The position numbers and the translations under genes are program-made. The notes under the pieces were generated by a model. It ran no database searches. It worked only from the letters and a program-made list of their open reading frames with translations, and was not told where the DNA came from. A DNA stretch of 64,000 nt from contig JAFFJZ010000003.1 in assembly GCA_018340375.1 (NCBI GenBank), positions 12,462,001 to 12,526,000 of the forward strand, given 5' to 3'. The stretch comes from Gonatopus flavifemur. Its lineage: Eukaryota > Arthropoda > Insecta > Hymenoptera > Dryinidae. This document shows positions 50,625-62,547 of the stretch, piece after piece (the stretch's first letter is position 1; each line of letters begins with the position of its first letter).

Positions 50625-51861
50625 TTATATTGGTTGAGTATTTATAAATATATCAATCAAATTTACATAGTTAAGAATTCACTCTTGCGATTCATAGCCC
50701 TGATCAGCTCTATCAGAACGAACATGAAAACCATAATGGTCATGAAAAAAAATACTTGAACAATTATTTTTCGTGAAAGAAAATTGAAGTATGGAATCAA
50801 ATAGATTTGTCTTTCCCTCGTCTGAGAAGGAGAAGGAGGAATGGAAAAAAATAATTGAAAATAGGCACGCGTGCACGGGGGAGAAGAAAAGACGAGATAA
50901 AAGATCCGTTGCGTGGTCGCGATAGCGTCATTCCGAACAGAGCCTCAACGTTCTGTTTCTTCTCTTTTCTTCGTCCTTTCGAACATCGGGCTTGGTTTGG
51001 CTCGTTTCGGGACCCACATAATCCGCTTAAGAGGGTGGAACGGAAAGAGAAGAGAAGAGGAAGAAAGGAGAGTCACCACCGTGAGGACAGGAAGATGGCA
51101 GAAAAAACCAAGGAAGAAGGGATGCCAACGGAGAAGATACTGGGAGGATATCGAAGAATAATCTGACGAAGATGAGGAGCAACTAACATCGACGACGTTA
51201 CATAGCAGCTGTCCCTTTCAGCAGATATCCAAGTTTTGTACGATGATAGAAACAATCGGACCAACCAAAGAGCATCTTTCGATGATTATAAAATCATTTT
51301 GAAGAGGAGAAAATGTGTGATCATAGAAATTTCTCGCATTTACTCGAATTCAGCGTATAACGATTATTCCCCAGCCAACACGACTGCTGGTGTTTCAAAG
51401 GGCCAATGACGGCTCTTTACTGGCATTGCGGGGCCATCAGCGGCCCATTGAAATGCCGTTAAGCATTGTTTGTAGGGTCAAAGAATTTTCAATTGTTAGA
51501 TTATTTATTATTTGGAAAATAAGTAACTGTAATCGCATCCATATCACATTCAGAGATATGCAGCATTTTGAATTTTGACTTTGAATGCAAAGGGCCGAAT
51601 TAATTATCAAGTTTTCAGAGGAACTGATTTCATACGACAGCTATGAAAACGTCTTAGTATTAGAAGTGCACGATATATTCCACGGTATCGATGTTTCATA
51701 AAATTCAATATAAACTCGACAAAGTTTGTATAAAACATATCGATCCCGATCTCTTGTTAAAACAAAAGTTATTTTCACGTATTCCACATCGATTGCACAA
51801 AGAATTATCCTTGAATTCAGAGGAAATAAATTCTAGGAAGAACATAGCATTGCACGATTGC

Positions 51862-52033
51862 AGCCAGATGAAGCTGAAACTAGCAGTTGTAAAGCTAGCA
51901 GCCAATTGTCGTAACTTCTGATTAAACGTCGTGTAAGCTTTTTTCATACCAGAAATTAATGAAATGACATTCCACTGAACATTTAAGATGCCTAAATTGG
52001 CTGCTAGTTTCAGCTTTATTGCAGCCAGACATT
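51862..52033. repeat. Inverted repeat with GCTGAAACTAGCAG arms
   Basis: The left arm GCAGCCAGATGAAGCTGAAA continues CTAGCAG. The right arm, reversed, reads TGGCTGCAATAAAGCTGAAA and continues CTAGCAGCCAATT. About 80 bp separates them. A 76-codon frame at 51691-51921 overlaps it and is not supported as a gene. Confidence 0.55.
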
Positions 52034-52807
52034 TTTCAAATGAATGACGAGTAGTGATGGACGGACATGTGCAGACTTGAATATTGAAAACTGAACCGTA
52101 ATCTTCATCTTGTATTTCCCCAGTAGAAATTTTATGTTGAGAAAATCATGTTCAGTACATTCAAAATGAAAATTCTGGATGGTTATCAAACATGTAGCAT
52201 AGATTCCTCATGAAATTTCCTAATTCAATTTGGATTCCCATTTTTCACAACCAGAGAATAAAATAAACGAAATATTCATTAACTTTCCGAAATCTTTATC
52301 AATTTTGCCCGTGCATTATTCCACAACGTATTAACACGACATAAATTTCATCGGGAGTGTATATTATTTGGAAGATTTCACACCCGCCTTTTGATCTTTA
52401 GAAATTCAAAGGGAATGCATTTTTACAAACCAAATAATATTTCCGTGATTAATTTTGTTAATTAAAAAAGATGTTTTTTGAATTCATTGAATTTGGACTA
52501 AAAAGGAAATTAAATTAATAAATGTCGATGTGGATATCGATCAGAGTTTGAAGAAATCGAAATAAGGAGTGGTCTATTGAGTGAGAGTATGGGCAAGAAT
52601 GAATTACAAAATTCATGATCATCGTTCGTGGTTATCTCGTTCTCTTCCTCTTTTCTTTCTCTTTTCCTTCCACCGTGCATAGGTATATCTCACTTGGCAT
52701 AGCGAGTGAGTCCAATGGGTATGAATCCACGATATCCATATCAGGAGATGTATATTCTTGTATCTGTATCCTGCTAACGAACTGGTCGAACGAGCTACCG
52801 AGCTACG

Positions 52808-52847
52808 AGGTAGGTAGAGGTAGGTAGGTAGGTAGGTAGGTAGGTAG
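52808..52847. repeat. GGTA tetranucleotide repeat
   Basis: About nine AGGT units with one GAGGT interruption, in otd intron 1. Confidence 0.85.
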
Positions 52848-53798
52848 AAATTTCTGTGGTAGATTATTGTTGTGCGCTCCTTTGGACAATGTACAAATTC
52901 CATCTACCATCGGTTAGCTACCGTACTGAAGTTCCATCGGTGTTGTCATTGTTATGGAGGCTCATCAGGGATGGGTGCGACCACGATCTGGATTGGATCT
53001 ATGATGCATATCTTTGCTCTGGTCCCATGTTGCTTCTTACTGTGCGGATGGAGAGGGACCGGAAGGAGAGAAAGAGGGTTCCAGATTGATTGTGAAGTGG
53101 GCGTTAATGCGACCGTTAACGATCTCTCTTTAAATATTTCCGCTTGGAAAAAATTGTAACATTTTGGTTCTACCCCAATATTACGTAACATATTCGAATT
53201 TTAGTCATCTACCTATTCCGTAATTATCCGTAAAGGGGAGATTGAGCGTCAAATTTCATTTATCAAAATATCAAAGAGTATCAACGAATAAATCCATTGA
53301 CTTTCATATTCAAACGTGGAATGGTAATAAGAACCAGAGACAGCAAAGAAAAATCCAATAAATGGAAAACGAATTCGCTATTAGGGTCGTGTCCGATCTC
53401 GTTGTGGGCCAATGAGCCGAAGCAACCCTTATATCAATTCAAACCCCGACAACCCCGTTAGCGTCGTCGTTGTCGTTCTCCTGTTTGCTGGGTTTGTTCG
53501 CGCGTTCATCGACGATAATAAATCGAATCATACTCCGAGACCCAGCGGGTGTTTACCGATCCATTAGGGTTGCCAAATCTCGTCTCTTTCCTTCACTCCC
53601 CTCAAGCGACTGGAATACTGTTTTATCACATCTATCATCGATCAAATACTTCATGACGATATCGTATAATTTTCATTTTATATTTTCCAAAATTTTATGA
53701 TAGCGTTGAATACCGATAGGTCGGAATGAAATAGAGAATGAATGATGTTGGAGTCGAGACATTAATGTTCATCACGGTAGTAGCATGCCGTATATGAT

Positions 53799-53984
53799 GT
53801 GAAATTAATTGAGAGGTTTATCTTAAATAAAACTCGCTTCACCGGTACCGGTATGCTCGTAATTAATAACGATCATGCGCGTCAAGATCGACTGCGTGAA
53901 CGTCTCGAAGATACCATTGGGGTTTTGAATAATTTTATCGAAGATAATTTCCGTGTTTTGAGATCCCGATTACAAGCTTCATAA
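53799..53984 (+). CDS. Short charged open frame inside otd intron 1, uncertain
   Basis: A 61-codon frame. Its second half (residues about 26-61: HARQDRLRERLEDT.., FIEDNFRVLRSRLQAS) has the heptad-like charge pattern of an amphipathic helix and balanced codon use, unlike the Phe/Ile/Tyr-rich chance frames around it. There is no recognised family, no clear splice context, and it lies antisense to the host gene. Confidence 0.12.
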   Translation: MKLIERFILNKTRFTGTGMLVINNDHARQDRLRERLEDTIGVLNNFIEDNFRVLRSRLQAS

Positions 53985-56110
53985 ATCAAACTCAAGGAAG
54001 AAGGGGAAAAACTTGATTAAGTTTTCATATCACAAACATTTGATTCAAAGTGTTTTTATGAGAATTTATTAACGTTATGAAAAGGAAAAAACTCTCTCAG
54101 AATAGTAAACTTGTTTATTCCTCCAATGATGCTGATGACGGGAACGACTACGAGACTACTATTTTGATATTCATAGAATACAAGATACTTTCTTTCTCGG
54201 TATATTATAATCAGAGCGCACGTAGCGCAAAGTGTCAGAAGCGAATAGGCTGAGCCCGGGAAAAAAAAGGTCCACACGCCCTGGAGGAGAGAATCGAAAA
54301 TTAATTAAAATCTGAAATACGAATACGCTGTGACGATGATACTTGGTATGACAAAGATGAACGAAAGTGCGAAGAGAAAGAGAGAGAGAGAGATGGGAGA
54401 AGAAGTGACGAGGGTGAAAGAGGCGTAGGGGCAAATGGTGGTGCGAATGGATTATTCAAGAGACCGTGGGATGCAAGCACGTGGCGATGGTGTGGTCTAT
54501 GGGATGGAGGCGAGGCCGTTTTCCCGTTCTAAAAAGGCCATCAGCTACCAAAACATTTGGTTGGAATTTTACATTCGCGTTTTGACCAATGTATCTACGC
54601 AAACCGCACATTAAAGTACATACGAGAAAGAAAACCGCTCCAAAAGTACTCCAATTTTCAACGATGTACTTTTTATTCTACATTAATTTCGATAAATAAT
54701 GCATCATTGTTGATTAATCGAATATTTTTTATCCGCTATGAGACACACTGTATTTATTTTAAATATATTTTTCCTCTCAACCGTGCGTATCGATCGATTA
54801 TTCAAACACTGGAATCCTGATTGATCCTTATGAACCCATAAAATATCCGAGAACAACGTAAAATTGAATTACAAAAAAAGAAAACAAAATACACACATAT
54901 ATTCGATACGAGAAAATAATCGGATGAGTTTCGTATTACCATCTTCCAATCAAGGCGTCCTTCCGATACGACAGAGGGAAAAAGCAAAAGAGAACAAGAA
55001 ATAGAACGGAAAAGGCATTTCTCAGCATGAATCTTCAAAATTTCTGACTCTCTCAATGCGTTTCAAGAAGACTTGGCGAATTAGAACGATGACCGTAACA
55101 TCTGAACATTTAGCGATTGAAAAATATTGATTAGTCGAAAATACGTATTTATCGATACAATGAAATATTTATAATTGATTGAGACTCCTTGTATTTGAAT
55201 AATCAAGTCAGAAGGAAGAGAAAGAAGTTTAGAAATGATTGTCCAAGTACTCGAATTCCGTGAACCAACTCTGTATACGTGACATTTCACTTAGCGTTGA
55301 GTGTTTATCCTACAATTAGGTTTCGAGTTCATATTTGTTGTTTTTGTCTCCTTCCGTTTCAGCCCTTTCAACAATCACCGATCGTCGACCATCGACAAAG
55401 ACACGCGCCAAGTACAAGAAGGGTATCATTTCGTAAGTTTTTTCAACCACACGATACAACTTTTCCTCATTTTGATCACCGAAGGACGATACCATCGACA
55501 AGTGAAACAATTTTCAGATGAGATAAAACTCTATAAAAAATAACAAATTCGTTCACATTCTGAATTTTTTCAGCAACTTTCTGCAATATTTCATAAAATT
55601 CGAAATCCAATCATCCTTAATTTATGCGCGTATGTGAGTTCTCACGTACCGATTGAGAATGAATTGTCAAGAACACGACAGAATTTCACAAGCTATTTAA
55701 CTCAAATTCGATCAATAAGTGTATTATTACCCACTACAAACATTGCTCGTTCCTAATTTATACTCGGTTTCATGTTACAAGATTTCGTGATCGCTGACTA
55801 CCATCCGCAACAAGACCTGCACGTGCTAACAACACGTGTTTGTCCTCCTTCAACTAAACATCTAATTGAGTGCAATTGGAGAACTGGCATGAAAAAATTG
55901 AACAAAGAAAATAACCGATGAATGTAAAATTTCATTTCTTTGAATCGGAAATCAACTTTCAACACGTTCACGCGTTGACCGAATGAATTCAAATGAAAAC
56001 TCAAACTCGATTTCCCAGTTCGATACCAGAGTGTATTAAAAAGTAACGCATAGAATCGGGATTGAAAAAACAAAATTTAAAAAGCAGGACCGGTGAAGGC
56101 TGTAGCAAAG

Positions 56111-56128
56111 TATATATATATATATATA
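56111..56128. repeat. TA dinucleotide microsatellite
   Basis: Nine TA units followed by CACATGG. Confidence 0.8.
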
Positions 56129-56956
56129 CACATGGAAAATACGACGATGGAAGGAGAGAAAGTTAAGTGGACGGACAATTTCTCTGTGACAACAAATAGA
56201 AGTCGTTTGGATGAGTCGGAGGGCGCGAAAGCGCATGTGATGTGATTCCCACAGAATAACCGTACCACATTTGGCGTGCGCGATCTCTACCACCACTACT
56301 ACCACCACTGTCCTCGTCGTCGTCGTCACCCTTTCCCTACCGCATCCGAGAAGTATGTATTTCGACGCTACGTTAACGACAACGTTTCAACACCACCCCC
56401 GTTACGTGTCGATACTTTTTCGGAGCAGGACTTTGCCGCCCTCCTACTCTTCTCTTTTTCGTTCCACCTCGCCCCATCACCCTTCGATTCTGGTTTTCCA
56501 TTCCTGCCCTCGAGGGCTGATTGCATAATAAAACAAACATCGACACTCGTGGTGTTATCTAAACCCTCTAGGATCTAGGATAACGTGTGTACACAAAGCT
56601 CCGACATGAAACTGCCTTTCGCTCGCACGCGTGACAATAACATTCAGGTTTGATCGAATCAATTTGTTGAAACGACCCTGAAATCGTTTCGAGATAATGA
56701 CAATTTGGGAAAAAAAGTAGAATATTAGCGATATAAATCGGAGACTCGGTCGTATAAATTTTTCTTGAAACGACACTGACGATAACAGCCATCGAAGTAA
56801 AGACAGTACTTAAAGGAGAGTGAGGCTCGATTTCCTCTTGATGGGGAAATAAAGTAAGAAGGTGAAAGAAAGGAAGAAAAAAGGATATAAGGACGACGTT
56901 GCGAGGTCCTATTCCCTTTTATGACTCGATTCGGTGGAAAGCATTTCAAGCAAGTC

Positions 56957-56999
56957 CTCGTCGTCGTCGTCGTCGTCGACGTCGTCGTCGTCATCGTAG
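56957..56999. repeat. TCG/GTC trinucleotide repeat
   Basis: About thirteen units with a GAC interruption. Gives poly-Arg, poly-Val and poly-Thr in the surrounding frames. Confidence 0.85.
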
Positions 57000-58137
57000 T
57001 CGTCGCCGGGGTTCCTTTAGTACCACGTACAGCGCAAACAGCTCTTCCCCGACTCCTGCCTTTTCTCTGTGCTCCAAAGGGGCAAGAAACGTCGGAGAGT
57101 AAAAGACGGACGTATAGAAATATATACATACATATATATATATATAGGAAGAGAGAAAGAGGGTGAGGTAAAGTGAAATGAAGGTAAGAGAAGCGTGGTG
57201 TAGCGAGGTATAGGGAGATGAAGAGCGGTGAGGTGAAGGGAGAGATGCTTCGACGAAGAAGAGTGGAGAGAACCATGAGAGTAAGCCGCTTATCAGGGTG
57301 GCAGCAGGCAGTATAGGTTCAACCAACGCAGATAGGTAGGTTTCCATGGAAACAGGGATCTCTGTCCGTTAGGTCCCTACGAGAGTACCTCTATACGCGT
57401 CCATCCGGTCGCCTATCCGTTGTAGGCGTATCCGCGCTACATGAAAACCCGACGAACGAAACACCGAGAGAGATACACATCTATAGATATAGCGTGTGCT
57501 CTTGTTGTAACCGTGTGCCATAGAGAAGACGATGGTCCTCTGTGTCGTTCACTTCCTCTTCAATCACTTCAATGGCAAGAAAAAGGATAAAGCAATTTAG
57601 GAACACAGAAACGGCATTATTGCGATACACAGGGACTAACGGTTGAATTCCAAATCACGATTTTACGGGAAAAAAGAATTATGAAGAACTTGATACGCAA
57701 ATGTAGAAGCTTTCGAATGTGAATCAAATTTCACTCTTGATTTCACTCTTCGATGAATGCAATGACTGCCTGGCTTGTCACTTTTGAACGTAGCACAAAT
57801 TCGAAAAGAATCCGTGGACCGGATGGTCCAGTGTGTTGACGACGAGAATGAAAACTGAATCCCACTGTGGAAATCATAGAAAAAGTCAGTGAATTCTTTT
57901 CGAGTCTGTACTCAGCCCAAAAGGGACATGCTGGTCAACAAAAATGTAGAGAGCTTATTTTTTCAAACAAATATTCAAACTGCAATTTCCTATGCACGAA
58001 TAGCAATTGAGAAACATACCGACTTTCCATTGACATTAACTATAATTTTATTAGAAATTTGAAGAAAACTTTTCGGGAACACGTCAGTCTGAGTCTTTAT
58101 GAACTCTTCCTGGACTACTGTGCTGTACGAGCGATCA

Positions 58138-58805
58138 GTCTGTTCTCCAAAAACAATTCGCTGTGCCATCGAAATCTGATTTTGCTGCTTACCTTTTGCT
58201 GGAATAACAATGTTTTTCCCTGTGATAGCAATGTATTTGCTATCAAAGTAATCTTGTTAGCTATGACAGCGAGTTCTTAGCTACAGCAGCAAAAGATTTT
58301 GACTTCTCCAGCCAAATTTGCTCGCTATTTTGTCCCGCATAGCACAGATGTCTCAGTAATATGAGATAAATTTGCTGTAAAATCGCCTTATGTCCGATAA
58401 ATGTACGGATGACGTTAAATTGCTGTAATTTATACCACAATATCTATTACATTTATCACATTTCATGTAACAAATGCAGCAAATTTTCATTTTTATCAGA
58501 GACTTTGGTTGATGGTACAGGAATTTCGGTATATTTCACATCAATTTAATGCTGCCCCTACAATTACAACAATTTTTTCTTTGTGTACCTTTAGAATATT
58601 CTGGGGATATTACTGGGACATTTGTGCTATGTGGGATATATAATACCAAAATTTGCTGGAGGAGTGAATTCTTTTGCTAGCACAGCTGAAAAATCACTGC
58701 CGTAGGTTAAAAAGATCACTGTAATAACAAATTTGTTGCCTCGGCAAAAGGGATTCAGCGAAATTGGATTTCACTGACATAGCAAATGTCTCTCTTCTCC
58801 GTGTG
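58138..58805. repeat. GCTG..CAGC palindrome-array element, copy C, split by a MITE
   Basis: The left half (58138-58333) contains ATTCGCTGTGCCATCGAAAT, TTTTGCTGGAATAAC and TTTGCTCGCTATTTTGT. The right half (58636-58805) starts ATATATAATACC, continues AAAATTTGCTGGAGGAG, and ends TCTTCTCCGTGTG. The order matches copies A, B and D. Confidence 0.7.
58334..58635. mobile_element. MITE with CCCRCATAGCACARATGTC terminal inverted repeats
   Basis: The left end CCCGCATAGCACAGATGTC and the reversed right end CCCACATAGCACAAATGTC both continue YCAGTAATAT, matching at 26 of 29 positions. The host sequence is broken at the TATATAAT centre. The exact target duplication is not clear because the site is AT-repetitive. 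Confidence 0.75.
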
Positions 58806-58875
58806 GTTGAATCCCAAACATATGAAAATAAGGTACGATACGTATGGTAGAATTCTTTACAAAAGATACAAAAGT

Positions 58876-59174
58876 ACATGATGCAAAAAGAAATTCGCTT
58901 TGGCACGAAAATCTCATTTCGCTGGTGCAGCAAATTTTTTTCAATCTCAGCAAACCATTTGCTGTCACAGCAATCTTGTGAGCTACGGCAGCGAAAGATT
59001 TTCCCTCTCTCAGATAAGATTTGTTTGCTATTTTGTATATAATGCTGAAAATTTGTTCAACCCAGCCAAACATTTGTTGCTTCAATTAATCATGTTGCTC
59101 TCTCAGCAATCCAGATAACTGTGGCAGCGGGTTTTCGCTAGGTTAACAATAAATAAATCTTCTTCTCCGTGTAG
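58876..59174. repeat. GCTG..CAGC palindrome-array element, copy D (uninterrupted)
   Basis: It runs from GCAAAAAGAAATTCGC to TCTTCTCCGTGTAG, with the centre CTATTTTGTATATAATGCTG. It lies about 70 bp from copy C in the same orientation. Confidence 0.75.
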
Positions 59175-59892
59175 CCAAATCTTCTGCACTATAAATTTGC
59201 TTAATGTCTGTTTAAATGTGTGCAACATGTGATAAAACAATTCGTTAAAAACTTCGCGTGGAATCATGCGTTCTTACTGACTTTGGGTGGGACACAAGGT
59301 TATTTATTTTATCTGCCTACCGTGTGACAAAAATTGATATTTCCAACGCCCTCTTACAATATGTTGACTTATGAAAATGATTATTTATCGTAAAATAATC
59401 TTCATCGTCCAAATGGGAAAGAAAGAAAAAAAGGAGAAAATATTCGTGTCGAAACGATTCGAAATTCAAAGTTAGAATGACACAAAGTCTGCTGGCATTG
59501 CCTATATGAACGAAGAAGCCCCAGGGCTTACTTGGCCAGTCCTAAGGCTTCAACCGATGCATCGATTTGCATGTCAATCAATAATGACCCGAGAAGACAA
59601 ATTCTCATTGAAAGTAGAAAAGTCTCTAAAACTTATTAGATTTAAAATTGTCTCCTGAGCTCTATTAGGCCAAATTTATGTCGAATATGTTATATTCGAA
59701 ATACTATAAATCTTGTACTCTTTTTTTTTTTTTAGTATCAAGGAAAATCACTGTTTTTCATGCTCACATATTGCCAGTAATATGCAGTATAATCCTAAAT
59801 TGAGATGGTAATAGAGCAAAAAATGATCCTATGATAATTGAACTCACGTTGAAGCTCTAAAATTTGCAAGGATTGATATTAACCCCACATTT

Positions 59893-60163
59893 TATGCTAA
59901 AAAAAATTAAATAGCTGTAGCTGCTACAGCTAAAATAATCACAGCTATACCTCTTTATCAGTCACTAGAAAATCTCTGCTGTGATTGCACAGTTCTCATG
60001 GTTGATATTTGAATCGTCGAATAATTTAACTGTGAAATTTCAGCTGCGGTGGTCATATTTCTTACCATTGCCACTAAGTGAGTAACCTTTGGACCTACAA
60101 AATTGCTTCCGTGCTCATTTTTAGCTATCCAAATGACAGATAATTATTTTTCTCGTGTTGAAC
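59893..60163. repeat. AGCTGTAGCTACAGCT palindromic element
   Basis: TAAATAGCTGTAGCTGCTAC and ATCACAGCTATAC at the left, then TTTTTAGCTATCCAAATGAC with a GATAATTATTTTTCTCGTGT right end. Related to 28133-28222. Confidence 0.5.
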
Positions 60164-61369
60164 GACATAGAATTACGATTTCAAATGTTCGATTATTGTT
60201 TAAAATAACTGTTCAAACTACACGCGGGAAGAATTGAAACTAATGATTCCGATATGAAATTTTCAAAGCAGAATACATCATCGATATAACGATTACAATA
60301 TTTCGCATTGCTGAATACTTCAAAAACAAGCGAAGCCTACGTTTTATGCGATTTTTCGTGATAGCAACTCAATCAGCGGCATATTCACATCGCAATGTTT
60401 ATTATTCAATCCTTTCCTCGTATCCTCATCATTTTCATTTCATATTGCAAGACAAATATTACTTGAATTCAATTTTTCTCGGAAAAATTGTAAAAAGAAG
60501 TATTGTTTTTATTAGATGTTGAATATCCGAACCTTCGAGACGATTGGGGAAAAAATATTGATAAAATGAGAAAGATAATTATTCACGATACGAAAGTCGA
60601 TCCACGTGACAGGTAATGCCACCTTACAACCGTGCGACAAATCCTGTAACGAATACAAAAGTTCAATACTCGTTCTCGTAGACAATTCATCCATCAAGAA
60701 TAGAAGTCTTTTACCATGGTTTAAGAAAACGTAATGTTGATAAATGACCGGTAAACTCACTCGGCGAGTAATTCAACTTCGGAGAGAATGATGAATAATT
60801 TGAATAACAAATTAAATTTTCCCGCGTAATTCAACCACGATGCTTTTTTTCTCATTCGAGAACCAAAAACTTTACACGAGGAGTTGGAAAAATAAGACCG
60901 AGCGGTTCCTCGGTTAAGACAGAAAATACAAGAATATAGCCCAAAGGGGTTCAGAATGATACTTTCAAGAGAAGATGTGTAAAATATGAAAGGAACCTGA
61001 TACCTTGCGGTTGCAATATGACGTTTTTCACTTTGTCTTATCTGTTCGCGGTAATCCATTTGTTTACTCATGTTACAATATTCTGTCGACTCATCATCCG
61101 TGAGAATGTAAAAAAGAACATGGAGGATCGAATTAATTTCTTTTATCCTAACTTTGAAAAATGTCCCTTCATTTTTGGAAGATGATCGTGAGAAATTTTC
61201 TTTTTAGTAAAATTTATCTTCGCCGAACAGAATTTAAAAAGTCTTTGACAGAATAATAGGTAATTTCTGTACTACATTGGGAATTGGGAGACAACCGTGG
61301 TCCTCTAATGCACTTTTATCCATTCTAACCGCATGAAATTAAGAAAAGAAAGCAAAAAATGTTTTATCA

Positions 61370-61587
61370 ACGTTGTAGAAAATTAGTTGTTTCAGTGCAG
61401 ATTCGCTGTGCGGTCTCTCACGGTTTGCAAAATTAAATAAATTTTGAGCTCCCGGAGTGAAGAATCTGAAACTGCACCAAAAAAGCCCTGAAAAAACCAG
61501 CTACAATAATGGCGAAACGTTGGCAACCAACCGATACCGAGACGCGACTCCACTCCAGGCGCTCAAAATTTATTTAACGTTGTAGAA
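61370..61587. mobile_element. CTCCGGAGTG inverted-repeat element, copy 2, with 11-bp direct repeats
   Basis: ACGTTGTAGAA occurs at 61370-61380 and again at 61577-61587, flanking AATTAGTTGTTTCAGTGCAG through GCTCAAAATTTATTTA. The inner ends are TTTTGAGCTCCCGGAGTG at the left and, reversed, TTTTGAGCGCCTGGAGTGGA at the right. Shares TCGGTTGGTTGCCAAC with copy 1 in reverse orientation. Confidence 0.65.
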
Positions 61588-62039
61588 GGGATCTCAACTT
61601 TGAATGATTGTCATTTTTATGATAACAACAACTGTTCTGATTGAGATTTCTCACAAATCTGATATCAAATTGTTCGTTTGAACCATAGCTATCCAAATGA
61701 ATTCATTTCCAACTTCCAAAATAATGAAAATTTAGAAACCATGAAGAAATTATGGAGTGACTTGTTACGTTTTGTCATTTAGTTGACGAAATATTTCTTT
61801 CCAGTTATCAAAGAGTTTGACAGATTTTACTATTTCGCCAACCAAATTTTCCATCAATTTATTAGAAAATTGCAAACTTTATAGGATTTTTACCACCATT
61901 CCATGGAATTGTGCACAATGAATTTTCGAACAAGTACGGAGAATTCTTAACGCAAATATATGTTAACTACCGCACAAAGTTTTATAGGAATTTTTAACAG
62001 TGCGAGTTACGAATAAGGAAAAGAAAAGATGGAACTCAC

Positions 62040-62265
62040 CTTGAGGAAACGCAGCCAAACTGTGCTCCAGAGGATGAGGATGCGTGTGTCCGTGGGTGGC
62101 GAGGGCGAAAGGTGACGTTAATCCGGGATGCGGAGCTCCCGGATGTGGATGAGAATGAGCGTGAGGATGAGTACCCACCCCCATCGCCGGATGACTGTGT
62201 GGATGGTACTGAGGACCTCCGGTCGGGGCGCAGGTGGCACCCGCCGCCTTCAGGTACCCCGCCAT
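62040..62265 (-). CDS. otd1: Orthodenticle-like protein, coding exon 1 (residues 1-76)
   Basis: This exon encodes the N-terminus from the in-frame ATG at 62265-62263 (MAGYLKAAG) through to AAFPQ plus the first base of Gly76. Residues about 20-66 are strongly His/Pro-rich (HPHSHP, HPHAHSHPHPGAPHPG, HGHTHPHP), as in insect Otd N-termini. The MAGYLK start resembles the Drosophila MAAGFLK start and is why I prefer this ATG. It is also the first ATG in an open frame that continues upstream without a stop to 62547. The ATG context is poor at -3 (T) but has G at +4. The 3' end is a strong donor, CAAG|GTGAGT. The exon's last codon is completed by exon 2, giving [16 protein letters not shown] at the junction. 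The reverse strand is also open over most of this stretch, because of its GC- and CAC-rich composition, and is not a gene. Confidence 0.92.
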
Positions 62266-62547
62266 GTAACCCGCGAGGCAAGCCAGCTCACCCGCCACCG
62301 CTGCACCCTTATCTCGCTCTCTTATCTCTTGATGACCGCCACCACTCTCCTCCACCGCCCACCAATTAAAATCGTTCCGATGATGATTGCCCCTTATATT
62401 ATTGTTATTATTATGACTGTATATGCTATTGTTATTTATTCCAATAATGTCTGTCAAAGGCTTGGTAGCCTCCGTCTCGTTCGACTTCGTTGGATAGCCG
62501 TTGTTCCCGTTTCTCGAGGTAATCCCGTAACTCTCGTATTCCTCCAC
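62266..62547 (-). other. In-frame open extension upstream of the otd start (5' UTR or extra N-terminal coding)
   Basis: The 94 codons directly upstream of the MAGYLK ATG are open and in frame but contain no ATG. They begin right after a pyrimidine-rich TTTTATGTCTAG, which looks like a splice acceptor. The first codon is GTG, and a TAG would otherwise close the frame. The encoded stretch is Asn-rich in its middle (NNNSIYSHNNNNN) and ends GELACLAGY before the Met. It could be 5' UTR of a spliced second exon, or coding if a start lies in an upstream exon outside the window. If coding, the window would encode 476 residues instead of 382. The sequence alone cannot decide. Confidence 0.5.

Noticed and set aside
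51366..51478. GGCC/GGCC-rich possible palindrome
   Set aside because: Short GGGCC words only; no consistent arms or ends could be drawn.
56725..57347. 118- and 183-codon minus-strand frames with Thr/Arg runs
   Set aside because: Driven by the TCG microsatellite and TA/CT-rich sequence; overlapping frames are open together.
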